From: Mytilus californianus
Taxonomy: Eukaryota; Mollusca; Bivalvia; Mytilida; Mytilidae
Direction of reading: 5' to 3'
Assembly (NCBI RefSeq): GCF_021869535.1
Contig: NW_026262593.1
Location: 52,626,318 to 52,690,317, forward strand
DNA: 64,000 nucleotides
Numbering within the stretch: the stretch's first letter is position 1; every line of letters starts with the position of its first letter. This document shows positions 22,335 through 34,026 of this stretch, one piece after another. The notes below the pieces were generated by a model. It saw nothing but the letters and a program-made list of their open reading frames with translations. It was not told where the DNA came from and made no database searches. The position numbers and the translations under genes are program-made.

Positions 22335-22788
22335 GTAAGTAGTTTTTCTTGTCATCATGGTCATGGTAAGTTTTTGAAGATATGTACAGTAAAACCCAAA
22401 TTGTCAACAACAAAAAATAACTAGTACTGTCTTTTAACAACTGCAGTTTGCGTTCTAATCGGGTTAAATAAATAAATGACCTTACACATGTAATTATTTT
22501 ATGCCTTGAATATAAAAAATATTGGGATTAAACACCCAAAATTAATTAAGTAAATAAATCACATTATAAATTGATTAATTTTGTCATCAATGAGATGAAA
22601 TTGAATAAAATATTGTGATGTTTTAGAGCTGAATCCTATAGAAATACATCTCAATTTTGACAATCATTTCATCACTTAATCTAACCTTACTTAAAGCTTC
22701 AATGTAAAATAGGGGCAACAATAATATCATTACAAATGCTTGCAATTTTGAAATGAAAATGCTCAGTCGTTACTTGTATAAAATATGC
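22335..22788. other. No recognisable gene
   Basis: AT-rich sequence between the candidate exon and the hAT-like MITE. If the exon is real this is intron. Confidence 0.35.
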
Positions 22789-23085
22789 ATAAGCCCCACA
22801 TACACTTGTTTCTATCCATGGGAAGGTCGACTATCATAAGGTGGCTAACGAATGTCACGACGCTTTTTGTTACCTTTAACTTAATGCAAAAAATCCTTAC
22901 CTTATATGAATCGATTCATTGAATATTTTCCTCTTTAACACTAAACAAATTTTATATCCCCCTCAGCGTTCCTCTTTATGGTACTAACCTTACTATCATT
23001 GACAAACATTCGTTAGCCACCTTTTTCTATTACATATGGATAGTCGACCTTCCCATGGATAGAAACAAGTGCCTGTGATAAGCCC
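22789..23085. mobile_element. hAT-like MITE with 8-bp target duplication
   Basis: The direct repeat ATAAGCCC flanks the element at 22789-22796 and 23078-23085. The 281-bp element between them begins CACATACACTTGTTTC and ends with the reverse complement of CACAGGCACTTGTTTC. Arms extend about 55 bp inward through 'ccatgggaaggtcgacta' and 'ggtggctaacgaatgt', interrupted by small indels. The 8-bp duplication and CA-starting termini are hallmarks of the hAT superfamily. There is no coding sequence, so it is non-autonomous. Confidence 0.8.
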
Positions 23086-23475
23086 TCAATTATAGAATTC
23101 ATTCATACATTTTTGTATTATTCAAAATTATCAGTCAATATGTGTTTTACAAGGATCACAAGTCCCGCATCTTTCATCTGATACCTTAATTACTAAAATA
23201 TGTTCTACATAGTTTTATATTTAAATCTATGCGTAGGAACTATTTTGTTTAAAATATATGTACTACTTTCAAGTATGTTCTTTTTTTACCTTACAAAGCT
23301 ATGAAAATCTTTTTTGCAAAGAATTTCGCTCAAGCCGGTGCTACGGCCGTCTTAAACTTGCAGTGAGGTGAGAATTATTTTGCTCCGTGTTGAAGGCCTC
23401 ACTGTGACTTTGAGACGAAGAACATGCACAGCATGTACCGATTTTGTGTCATGGATGGATACCCCATATCATCAT
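23086..23475. other. No recognisable gene
   Basis: AT-rich spacer between two MITEs. The phrase 'ccgtgttgaaggcctcactgtgac' near 23385 is a faint echo of family A. Confidence 0.4.
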
Positions 23476-23592
23476 GTTCCGTATTAACCCGAATAATTCA
23501 GTCCCACCCCGTGATCGACTCTCCCACTCGCGATGTAGCCATCGTAGAGCAGTGGAATATAACGACTGAATTATTCGGGTTAGTTCCGTATT
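23476..23592. mobile_element. 98-bp MITE with 19-bp inverted repeats and 9-bp target duplication
   Basis: The termini TAACCCGAATAATTCAGTC (23485-23503) and its perfect reverse complement (23564-23582) enclose a GC-richer 60-base core. GTTCCGTAT is directly repeated on both flanks (23476-23484 and 23583-23591). A 9-bp duplication suggests a Mutator-like source, but the class is inferred from duplication length alone. The open frame 23424-23639 crosses it and is not a gene. Confidence 0.8.
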
Positions 23593-24481
23593 TTGTCGCG
23601 CAAAATCAACCGATTTTCTCCTTATCGTTCAAAATATAATCTTGAACTGTGTACAAATGAGTCAACTAAGTAAGATTTTTGTAAGAGGGATAAAACCTTT
23701 TGAAAATATGTTCTGATATAGAAATAGATGCCGTCAATTAATCGATCCTGAGGATTTTTTTAAAAATTTTAATTGACTAGTGATTGTTAAACGCCATAAC
23801 ATATACATGTAGCGAATGCAAGATTCTTATCAAATTACGAATGCAAATATGACTAGATAATACTCAAAAGTAGTTTGTTAAAATACTTGAGAACAACACA
23901 AATAAAATGTGAAGTCTGAAGTATAGTTTGATTTTAAAATTTCAAAAGAATATAAAACTTAAAAAATACAGACATTTCCAGTCTGACGCCATCGGGGACC
24001 AACGAATCGAGTTTGTTTTTAATAGTATAATTGTATAGACATTCACGTAAGACAGAATGGGAATATTTTTTTCAATCAAACCACAAAAAGCTGATATAGG
24101 AGAAGCGTGTACTAATAAAAGAAAATTTAGAACTGACCTTTATACACAAATATTATGTTGTCAATGAAAGAAATGCCAACTTCTCGATTACCATAGTCAT
24201 ATACTTTGTGAACTTGCTTATTAACGTTATGTGAAATGCCTCATATTCCAAAAAAAAAATTTAAAAAAAAACATCAGCAAATGCAGTAATGAGATTCCAA
24301 ATCTTAAATATACCATTTTAATACTCGTTAAAACCCAAAAAAAGTTTATGTCATATAAATACTGTGATTATTTATACGAGGCTGTCTGTACGTAAAAGCG
24401 TTTTAAAACAGCATACTGCCTAGAAGTGTTTGTTAAGTTTTGCAAAATGTATAAAATTAATACGAAGTCACTTTATATAGA
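23593..24481. other. No recognisable gene
   Basis: AT-rich DNA. No exon or repeat was recognised. Confidence 0.4.
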
Positions 24482-24900
24482 TATAAGAAGATGTGGTATG
24501 AGTGCCAATGAGACAACTCTCCATCCAAGTCAAAATTTAAAAAAGTAAACCATTATAGGTCAAAGTACGGTCTTCAACACGGAGCCTTGGCTCACACCGA
24601 ACAGTAAGCTATAAAGGGCCCCAAAAATTACTAGTGTAAAACCATTCAAACGGGAAAACCAACGGTCTAATCTATATAAAAACGAGAAACGAGAAACACT
24701 TATGAACCACATCAACAAACGACAACTACTGAACATAAGATTCCTGACTTAGGACAGGTGCAAACAAATGCAGCGGGTTTTAACGTTTTGATGGTACCAA
24801 ACCTTCACCCTTTTTCTGAAACAATAGTGTAACATCACAACATAGAAAGACACACAATAAAAAATCAACTGAAATAGCTTAACTCAATCAAAGGACATAT
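24482..24900 (+). repeat. Dispersed repeat family A, longest + strand copy
   Basis: Runs from ATAAGAAGATGTGGTATGAG through 'ggtcttcaacacggagccttgg', 'gacttaggacaggtgcaaac' and 'ggtaccaaaccttcacc' to 'gcttaactcaatcaaaggac'. This shows the family extends well beyond the part present at 4341. Confidence 0.8.
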
Positions 24901-24952
24901 TAACACCAGTTATAACTTATTTCAGGCATTAAATATCATGCCATGTTCGAAC

Positions 24953-25421
24953 ACGTGGTGCGTTAACTAGATGCACACGTGTGAATTGTGAATATGCAAT
25001 GTTCCTTGCGCGTACACGATATCATAGATAAATCATTACAACTCGGTTGTTTGGCGCGCCGTAAAAAATAGTTCAAACCAACGCATTATAAAGCAAGGAG
25101 TTGCAAGCAACATAAAATGTATTTGAATTTTTTATATCTAGGGTATGCTATCCCTTAAAAATTGTCCAGGTTTGTTTGCACTCAAGGTAAATTTTGTGGT
25201 GTAAACACAGCCTTTTAACCAAAGGATGCACACGATCCTTAAACTTGCAGTTGGAGTTTACAGTTTTAAGAAAGGTTTTATTAATAGAAACATCTTGCAA
25301 GCAATGGTAAAAACTGTTTAAAAACGGTTTCTCGTACCGTTATTGCATTTTAATAAGGTTCATCGTACCAAAGGACACGTGAAAACTGACCGAGTTTCTT
25401 GGTTGGTAGAGGTTCCACGTG
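24953..25421. promoter_or_regulatory. Cluster of four CACGTG E-boxes
   Basis: CACGTG occurs at 24953, 24977, 25376 and 25416, within 470 bases. The second lies in the near-palindrome GCACACGTGTG. CACGTG is the classical binding site of bHLH factors such as the Myc and Clock families. No promoter or adjacent gene was identified, so a regulatory role is speculative. The interval is also less AT-rich than its neighbours. Confidence 0.25.
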
Positions 25422-25490
25422 AAAGCGAACTAGATTGAACAGCTGTCAAAAAGGTATTTGTCGTTTTCTTTGCTATCTCATCGACGTGTA

Positions 25491-25590
25491 CTCATGCGGG
25501 TGTGGATGATGGTTTACAGAATGGAGAATAATGGGCAAAAACTATAAAGAATAGAGAAAAATGGACAAAACAATAAAGAATCTTCACTCA
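25491..25590 (-). repeat. Partial GAGGGTCTG-family element
   Basis: Read in reverse it gives '...ctttatagtttttgcccattattctccattctgtaaacc', the right-hand end of the minisatellite element family with one or two 30-bp units. The other end is missing. Confidence 0.6.
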
Positions 25591-25689
25591 TACATGTTCT
25601 TGTGTTCATACTAACTAAAATAATTCGTTCAATTCTACTTTTTTAACTAGTGACGAATAGCATAACCACAAGGGTAAAGCACTGATCTT

Positions 25690-26080
25690 AAGGTGGTTCA
25701 TTGGTTTATATTTCCTCAGATAGAATGTTCTTATACTTTGCCAAAATGTAGATCTTACAATGCTTTTTTCAAAAATATAATAAAAGTATGGGTCACCGTG
25801 CTATATTTTAAGCTACAAGTGGTCAATTTTGAATAGTTTATTCATGAAAAAAAACACTTTTTTTTGTGAATTACAAAAAATCTATGAGATAGAATTTTAA
25901 AATAAAATATGAGAAGATATGTTTTATAATACATTTAATATGCATTAAGAAAATAAAAAGAAAAGATGGTGTCACCCATCTTGTTTTCTTGTTTCAAATA
26001 AAAAATGAAAACTTCTGTAACATTCCTTTATAGAATATTTCTTAGAGTTATCTCCCCTTAAATGGGTAAGTTGAAAAAAC
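25690..26080 (+). repeat. Dispersed repeat of the TTAAGGTGG type
   Basis: It begins 'cttaaggtggttcattgg' and ends near 'agttatctccccttaaa', with AT-rich, non-coding content. I recognise the two termini as typical of a common bivalve dispersed repeat. No second copy is obvious in this window. Confidence 0.45.
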
Positions 26081-26588
26081 GATTCTACAAAAACGAATAT
26101 TTGGTATTAGTTAAAACAGTGTAAATAATGCAATACATAACTTATTTTTCTTTATTCAAATAAACAGTTTTGTACATTACTTGCCAATCTGTTTTAAAAT
26201 TTGCAGATTAAAGCTTAGAACAAGACCGATTGTATACTGATATTTTACAATCCAAGATGGAAGTATACAGTTAATCGACCTCAAATCGTATAATAAAGCT
26301 TCAACGGTATTCATAAACGACTTTTGAGACGAACGAACATATAGAATTCTTTTTAACAAATTTTAAACTAGTTTACCTCTTTCTTACTTAAGCCAGAGTT
26401 CCTGACACTTAAAATATAATTGCATATTCATTGATTCATTATTTGATTTATGATTGAAATAAGTTGATTCGTTTTTTTTTTTCTTGTTTTTTTTTTTTGT
26501 TTTTTTTTTAATTCTGTTCCACGTATATGATTTTTAGATGTTCCAATTAGGCGCTAACTCTATGAAACCATTGTCAAAGATCTACATT

Positions 26589-26774
26589 ATAGAGGGTCTG
26601 GGTGGGGGCTCCTTCAATTCTCTTTTTTTTTTTTAATTTTCAGACCATTTTTTCTCTATTCTTTACTTATTTTACCCATTATTCTCTGTATAATTAAGCT
26701 TCCCCTTTATTTCTATTCTTTATTTTGTTTGCCCTTTATTCTATTTTTCTGTAACGCTCATTCAGACCTTCATA
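26589..26774 (+). mobile_element. GAGGGTCTG inverted-repeat element, short copy
   Basis: Left end ATTATAGAGGGTCTGGG, right end CATTCAGACCTTCATAAT. A few diverged 30-bp units ('ttctctattctttacttattttaccca') lie between. Compared with 18333-19033, the copy number of the internal unit is far lower. Confidence 0.7.
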
Positions 26775-28785
26775 ATAGTAACTGACTGAATTGATTCGTT
26801 CAGTTCTACCTTTGGAACTAATGACGAAATGAATTACAAGGAAGATAAAACAATGATATGTTATAAAATAATGAACTTCCAACGGTATTTTTAATCGGGG
26901 TGCAATTAGCGTTTTGCTAGTTTTGTCGCTTCTGGAGGAACATTAGATATTTTTCGTGTAGGAAAACGTAATTAATATTTAATGGTATTTTCAAACGTGC
27001 TGTAAATAAGCGTTCTTGCTAGTTTTGTAGCTTCTGGGAGTACATTTGATAGTTTTCGTGTTGGAAAAATCTGAAGAAAGTGAATTAGCAGAATATATGG
27101 TATACTGTATGATAAAGAGATATCGATTGCTTCCCGGGAGCCAGTTTTCTGTAAATTGAAGTTTCATTAAAAGGATGACAAATATAACACAGCGAGAAAT
27201 CTCAATTGTTCAAATTATCAGTCTTAAGAGTCGCTCGATATGTTTTTAACATCGCAGTAATTCTGTCGTTAGAAGGGATATTTTGTCAATGACGTTCAAT
27301 GGAAGCGGTTGATTAATATAAAAACAATTTTCTGTGATGTTTAATTCAGAATGGTGTTTTCATTCACGTCAAGGTATGTTAAATCTGATTTTCTATACTT
27401 ATAATGTAACCAACGAATTTGCAGCTGTCATGTTCAATTAAAACACCATCTTCACAATTTATTTTCATAGAAGTTCATTGTAATAGATTAGTTGCTTGGG
27501 AAAAATACGGCATGCTAAAAGGGCCATAAATGACAAAACAAAAATAAAAAGATTGAGCAAAGTTTAATAGTTCAAAATGTAAACGATAATAATGCTAATG
27601 ATAAAATTAAGATAATACAATTAACGAAAAGAAATAAAATGTTAATGATTATTTAAAGATTGATCATTAATAGTGAAAATTATATAAAAAAAAAATAATG
27701 ATAATATTGTTTTGGTAGAATTAGTAAAATAAAGATTTAAACTTACTCATTGTGGTAATCGTTTGATCTTTATTGTTTTTGTGCTCTCTCAAGCGTTTTA
27801 TTCATTCAATTTAGCAAGCAGACTTCAAATGTCTCGTTATATAATGATAGTTACTATAGAAACACTGGTCGTGAACATTGAAATTTGCAACAACGAATAC
27901 AGAATAATGGCAATAAATAAATTTTTTTTAAAAAGTGTGCAAAAAAGGAGAGTACAGACTAATGGGATACTAAAATGAAAAATAAAAAATAAAGACTAAT
28001 TGGGTGTTGAAATATAAATACTGAACAATATAGTTTAACCCCCCATCCCCCCAAAAAATAAATAAAAAAAATCATTAAACAGTCCAGGACCCTCCTGATT
28101 TTGAGGTATGCAGTGACAAGTATTACAGTTTGATATATAGATGTAAAATTTGTAAACGTTTACTTACCGTGTTATATCATTTGAATTTCAATGACTTATA
28201 AATTCATTTTTCATAAATCTGCTATTTCATGTTTCTAGCTTTGGGGACTCAGTTATGAATCCAAAGTGTCAAGTGGTTTTTCAGTGATGCCATGAAAGTT
28301 TATCCTTAAATGTCTGTCCAGGTCTCACCGATATTTACCAAACATCTCCTTCATTCAATACTAGTACATGTTTTTTTTTTGGTCATATGCTTAATATCCT
28401 TAATGAAAGTAGTTAGTAAATGAAATTAATTAGAACAATATACGACACGGCTGCTGGTGCACTGTTAGTCCCCAAGGGTTTCGTCAGATCAGTTGTCAAT
28501 GCTTCGGTACTGACATGATTTATAATAATGGATTTACGAGTTTTTAACATCAGTAAATTACTGTTTCAGTTTATTTATTCAACAAGCATTTCATTTATCT
28601 TAATTCATATTATGTTGAATGTTGACAAATCGTAACGTTGTGTGAACTAAATGACTTATCAATACTTAATTTTCGTTTGTTTTTATTGTTATTAACAAGT
28701 TATACTAATGAAGGAAACGACAGGGATATTCAATTATAATATTAGCAATAAACATATTTGTGTTTGCAGGTAAGGTAATTAGAGT
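26775..28785. other. No recognisable gene
   Basis: Mostly AT-rich DNA. A decayed local duplication is visible near 26880-27065 ('ttgctagttttgtcgcttctgg' and 'ttgctagttttgtagcttctgg'), about 130 bases apart. The 71-codon frame at 27763 has no splice support. Confidence 0.4.
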
Positions 28786-28789
28786 TTTT

Positions 28790-28940
28790 TTTCTCCCGTA
28801 AACACAATTTTCTTTTATTTTTCCGTAAATACATTTTTTTTTTTCGTTTTTCCGTAAACACAATGTTCTGCTTTTTTTTCATAAACACATTTTTCTTCTT
28901 TTCCGTAAACACAATTTTCATCTTTATTTCCGTAACCTAA
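28790..28940 (+). repeat. Imperfect ~27-bp tandem repeat, six units
   Basis: CCGTAAACACAATTTTC-like units recur at about 28796, 28823, 28852, 28880, 28903 and 28930, separated by T-rich spacers. One unit has CATAAACAC instead of CCGTAAACAC. Confidence 0.85.
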
Positions 28941-29079
28941 GTTTGCTCTGAGTTTATTCTCAAATTATTTTCAAATATATCACAAGACAGAAAAATGAAG
29001 GAAATGAAAGTGTTATTTTTTTATAAGAGAAAGCTAAAGGATAAGTTCAATATCCAATAGACTATTTTCATATTACCGA

Positions 29080-29400
29080 CTTTAATTTGGTGCATCCGAA
29101 GCGTATTTTCATGATTGCCTTTACATGACCAAAACGGGCCTTAAAAGACATTATATATATATATATATATATATAGACATTATATAGTCTAAAACATCGA
29201 AGGTCAACTTTGCCTGGGTTATTTGGAACCTCAGTTTCTTAAGGATCACTAATGTATCAACGGAAAATTTAAGAACGGTTGCTATGTTATAAATCATGAC
29301 AGTAGCAAAGTACCAACTTCTGGACTTATGATACCCTTGGGGACATGCAGTCTACCAGCAGCGGTATCTACTGAGTGCTAGGAAATAAAAAAATAACTTT
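29080..29400 (+). repeat. Dispersed repeat with ATGATACCCT block
   Basis: Contains 'ggtgcatccgaagcg', then 'aatgtatcaacggaaaa', 'aaatcatgacagta' and 'cttatgatacccttgggga'. Related blocks are at 43905-44110 and in the tandem series 44990-45365. A TA microsatellite (29151-29175) interrupts it. Confidence 0.55.
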
Positions 29401-29473
29401 TAAAATTTGGTGCGTCCGAAGCGCTTTTCTGGATTTACCTTCACCAGGAACGTGACCTATGAATTTATTTAAG

Positions 29474-29622
29474 AATTGAATGCTTCTTTTTGTAAATTTA
29501 TTGGGGTGTAAAAGCGTTGACCGAAGTACATTTTGTATGAAGCGCGGAAGCACTTCTAAAAATGTGCGCACGGTCACCGCTTTTACAACCCTATAAAATT
29601 ACTAAAAGAAGCATTTAATACT
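29474..29622. mobile_element. Small inverted-repeat element (~150 bp, ~48-bp arms)
   Basis: The arm 'ttgaatgcttctttttgtaa...ggggtgtaaaagcgttgaccg' is mirrored by 'cggtcaccgcttttacaacc...actaaaagaagcatttaa', with a few mismatches. The 50-base core includes 'gaagcgcggaagcacttc', itself a short hairpin. The minus-strand open frame 29368-29577 crosses the arm and is incidental. Confidence 0.7.
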
Positions 29623-29624
29623 TA

Positions 29625-30017
29625 TAATTACATTTTTTTTCTAGGATCATGAAAACACGATTTCTATCAAGTTTTTCTTTTACCTGTGCACTTTATTGTG
29701 GAAGCTCGTGTCATCATGAATGTTACATTTCATTTTGAAATGAAGGTTAATTTCAGAATGACGCGAGATGGCTGTTAGCCTATCAAAATAACGTATTATA
29801 ATGAAACATACATGTAATGTAATTATTTAAGCGCTGATAATGTATTTTTAAATACCCAAGGGACTATATGACTAAAAGTAAACGTTAAAGAAACAGCCAA
29901 AAAAAATCAAAGATAAAATTTGCACGTCGGAATTGGAATCTCACTTTCTTAATAATTTATCAATGGGAAAATTTTTTAATATGTTTGTTATAAATCATGT
30001 CAAATAAGCGAAACAAT
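29625..30017. other. No recognisable gene
   Basis: AT-rich spacer before the 84-bp tandem repeat. Nothing was recognised. Confidence 0.4.
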
Positions 30018-30018
30018 A

Positions 30019-30325
30019 TGATACGTGTGATTTCAACAGTGCATTGCAAAAGCCATTACTAGCTTCGTTTCAAATGAAGGTACAACGAGAAGCAATATCA
30101 TACATGTGTTATCAACAGTGCATTAATTGCAGAGGTCCATATGGAATTAGAAGCTTCGATTAAAAAGAAGGCACGAGGAACATTATGATACGTGTGGTCT
30201 CAACTGTGCATTGAACAGGTCCATATGAAATTAGCAGCTTAAGTTAAAAGAGAGGCACAAGAATTTTTATGATACGTGTGGTTTCCATAGTGCATTGCAC
30301 AGGTCCAAATAAAATTAGCAGCGTC
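30019..30325 (+). repeat. Tandem repeat, four diverged ~84-bp units
   Basis: The phrase GATACGTGTG (or 'catacatgtg') followed by 'caacagtgcattg' and 'aggtccatatgaaattag' recurs at about 30020, 30099, 30187 and 30271. Units differ by substitutions and indels, so the array is older than the one at 21282. Confidence 0.8.
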
Positions 30326-30721
30326 GGATGCTCAATGAGACAGATTCGCTTATCAATATTGTCAGCATTTCAAGAAACTTTCTTGTCTTAAATTTATTTT
30401 GGTTTACATAATGTTTATCTCCTAATATTTTATCCAAATTGCAGTATTATAGCCAAAAGCGTTTCCTGTCTCCGCCCTATTATTTACATTCCCTGAGTCT
30501 GTTCTTAACCTCAACCCTGTACCTAACCCTACCTCATTTTGGTCCTGGTCAATCCCCAGATAAGCAAATTAAAACACGCGACTCTTTGTTTTCATACTGA
30601 TCTTAAATTCGATATAATTGCTCAAGTGTTGTTTTTTTTAATTTTTTTTGTATTACTTGTTTGTTTTGTTGTTTTTACTGCCATTGCATGCGGTCAGGAG
30701 TATCGCGCATGTCTGAGTTAA
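30326..30721. other. No recognisable gene
   Basis: AT-rich DNA. The 60-codon frame at 30539-30721 consists largely of hydrophobic residues and has no support. Confidence 0.4.
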
Positions 30722-31130
30722 GCCATTTCAATTGATATTTTATAGTGTGTCGTTCTATGTTGTAATGTTACACTACTATCTCAGGTTAGGGTGAATGTTG
30801 GCGCCTGTTAAAACGTTTAAACGCTGCATTTGTATGCACATGTCCTTAGTCCTGTCATAAGCCAAGAGCCTAATGTTCAGTGGTTGTTGTTTGTTGGTGT
30901 GGTTCATAAGTGTTCTCGTTTCTCGTTTTTTATATAGATTAGACCGTTGGTTTTCCTGTTTGAATTGTTTTACACTAGTTATTTTTGGGGTCCTTTATAG
31001 CTTGCTGTTCGGTGTGAGCCAAGGCTCCGTGAAGAAGGCCGTACTTTGACCTATAATTGTTTACTTTTTATACATTGTGACTTGGATGGAGAGTTGTCTC
31101 ATTGGCACTCATACCACATCTTCTTATCTA
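30722..31130 (-). repeat. Dispersed repeat family A, long reversed copy
   Basis: Read in reverse it contains every block of the family from the AAGAAGATGTGG head to the distal 'ccctaacctgagatagtagtg' end. It is therefore the fullest reverse copy. The 74-codon frame 31046-31270 starts inside it. Confidence 0.8.
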
Positions 31131-31790
31131 TGACGGTTATCGAAGAAAACTATCATAAGCCATATTCCATGGAAAAGTCTCTGGAAGGTTTAATACTAGA
31201 ATCTAACCTACTCTTCATTGAACTTAAAACACTAACGTCAGATAAAGGGAATAATAAATATAAATACTGATAAAGTCTGCATAATTCATACATTTATCAA
31301 TCAATTTAAAAACCATTTTTTTGCCTAGCGAAAATCAAGACATTATATGTCATATATCAGTAGTTTTAGGTGATGTTTGTTCATGAAGCATGCAATTATA
31401 TAAATATTTGTAAGAAAAAAAATATCAATCAAAAAGCAACATAAATTCAAAATTACTTAAATTTGATTTATTCGCCAATAAAAAAGAATACAGACACACA
31501 CACTTTATTATGGGAATCATGGTAAATATCTATTCAAATATGACTTCATTGAAGAGAAAAGAAATGTTTTTGACAGGAAAATATTACGTAATGCTAACAA
31601 AATAGGAAACGTAGAAAATCCAAATAAAAGAAACTAACATTCGTGCAAATGGGTTTCAACATGAATGAGTTCACTAATTCGGAGTGACATTTTGACAAAA
31701 TCCAAGCTTTACTTTAGATCTTTATGAAGATGTGATTCTTAACTAGTATGATGTATTAAAATGGAGCACTGAAGTCGTTTCAGTCAATGA
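31131..31790. other. No recognisable gene
   Basis: AT-rich DNA. Nothing was recognised. Confidence 0.4.
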
Positions 31791-31799
31791 TTGATCAAT

Positions 31800-32370
31800 T
31801 TGTAGTTGGCAACTTACTTTTTGACATGTGACCTCATCAACACTCAATCATAAATGACAACAGAAATGTTACGCAGAATATTATTTCGCCGAAAACGTTT
31901 TGAAAAATTACAAGATTTGTGATAATTAATCTCAATATCATGACTTCGATGTGCTTATTGCTTATTTGTTCAATTGTTCTGATTCCGGTTTTTCTATGGA
32001 ACAATACACATTATCGCTATTTAGTCCAATCCGGGAAAAACAGTCATTTAGACAACTTCCTGTTTGGGTCAACAGGTTAAAATCAAAGGTCATCAGTAAC
32101 GAGCTGGAGGGAAAAATTTAGAAAGCGATCAAAACACTTAACTGCGGCCAAGCTTAGCGAAAGGCCGTGCGATGTAATCAGTCAAACAAACTTAATTAGA
32201 TCAACTCGCCAAGGAACGACCGTTCTCATTGGTCAATTCAAAACTTCGACCTCACATAAACTTTCAATTACCGCCGCCCAAGCACACCTGCGAAATTAGA
32301 ACACGTGTACTTTTAATGATCCAAAGTTGAATTGACTGATTACGTACAGAATTGTGTACATGATTATCTC
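31800..32370. promoter_or_regulatory. Possible cis-regulatory element, GC-richer and repeat-free
   Basis: This stretch is less AT-rich than its surroundings, shows no similarity to other parts of the window and has no open frame. It contains several nuclear-receptor-type half sites (TGACCTCA at 31829, GGGTCA at 32066, AGGTTA at 32074, AAAGGTCA at 32085, GACCTCA at 32248), an ETS-like TTCCTG, an E-box CACCTG near 32287 and a CACGTG near 32303. The combination is compatible with an enhancer, but no conservation data are available. Confidence 0.2.
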
Positions 32371-34026
32371 ATGGTAATACTACCTTAAATAAAGTGTATC
32401 ATCGCATGTAAGATGTATTGATACTATAATTTTGTGACAGTTTTAATAAAGTTTTATTTTAAGTTTTTTTGAATTTCTTATATACAAAGACTTAACGCTT
32501 TTCACGACGAAATATTGAACCCAACTGTCTCATCTCAAATAGTTTTGAATAATTATAACTCTTCGTGTTCCATCGCCAGTTTATCAAAGCCACCTCATCG
32601 ACCCTAAAACTAGGCTGGCTCACTTAGACTTAACCTTTTTTGTAAAAATGAAACTACATAGAAACAGAAAAAAAAAGGAATTTCAATGACTAGTTATAGA
32701 TGACAATTTACATTTACATCATATGGCATAATCTAGTAACTTTTTAAGCCAGGGAGAATAGGGTTTTAGGGATTCAACTTCGGATAGTGTTTTTATTTTA
32801 ATCAGTTTACTTCCTTTTGAAAATAAATCCCGAAATTGTCAGTAAATTCTGAGTAGGTAACCATACTTTGTTTAGAGAAAAATGGATATGACAAAACTTT
32901 GACGCTGTGAAAGGAAATGTAACTCCGCCGATATATATATAATAATTGATGAATTTATTATAATTATTTTTTGCTGTTCTCAATTGAAAAACCGACACAC
33001 ATTTATAAATATTGTAAACATTTTCATAGCAGACCAAGTATCATGTGCTATCATACCACATCTCTATTTTTGTATTGTACATTTGTTTACCTTTAATTTT
33101 ATTGTACTTCAATTCTATTAATATTGTATCTTTCTCGATAAACTTGTTCTTAGTTTTTGGAAAAACGAAATATTTTCTAGGTTTACTACCAGTATCGTTA
33201 TGTTATGCAAAGCTCTAAGACTATTCTTCGGGTAGGTTCCTTTAAGTATGAAATCAAAAGACAAATGTGCATCCAAGTATTTTTTTTTTCTTCATTTTTT
33301 AGTTCTACACATCATTACAAAAGAAAAATCCTCGCCGATGATACATTTCAATCTTTTGTTCTACAAACAATAATGTTTCGACCCCACTATTTGAAAATCA
33401 GGCAACGACTCAGCATTACATTGTCGGTCACCTGTGTCATTTCACGTGCACACTAAGATTGTTGTTGTATTTAAATCTTTCGGCCAATGAAACCAGACGT
33501 TACAAGTTGTTTGTTTGTGATAGGACAGAATGTTATCAATGAATTACCAAACGCTAAACTTGACTGCAGTTCAGTGTAGGAAACTTTGATAGATTATGAT
33601 CCACTTTTTCGAAACTCAAATTAAAGTAAAAAAAAAAAAATTGTTTGAAGTATTTACGATGTTTTAAACAGGTCTCATTAAAAAGTATCATGCATGGTGC
33701 AATGTTTAAACAGACTTTGAGCCCCAGATAGCTTCAACTAGATTAAAAAGTTGCGTAATTTTAGAACTTATCCGGAATGGAATAAATAGCGATTAGGTGT
33801 ATTAGTACTATCAAGTACAACTGATATCCTATTATTACATTTCGAAAAAACATTGATTTGGCCTTCAAACTGTTTTGGTTGGACCGCCATTGATTAGTCA
33901 TACGTAGACAAAACGCCGGTCTTGTATATCAAATTGGAAGCCTGCTATCTTTTATGTGTTTATTTCAAAATACAGCTCAGCCGCAGTAACTGTGTAACAG
34001 GAGCGAAAATACATACATATAAAAGT
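32371..34026. other. No recognisable gene
   Basis: AT-rich DNA with short open frames only. The minus frame at 32807-33037 and the plus frame at 33205-33456 have no splice support or recognisable motif. Confidence 0.4.
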
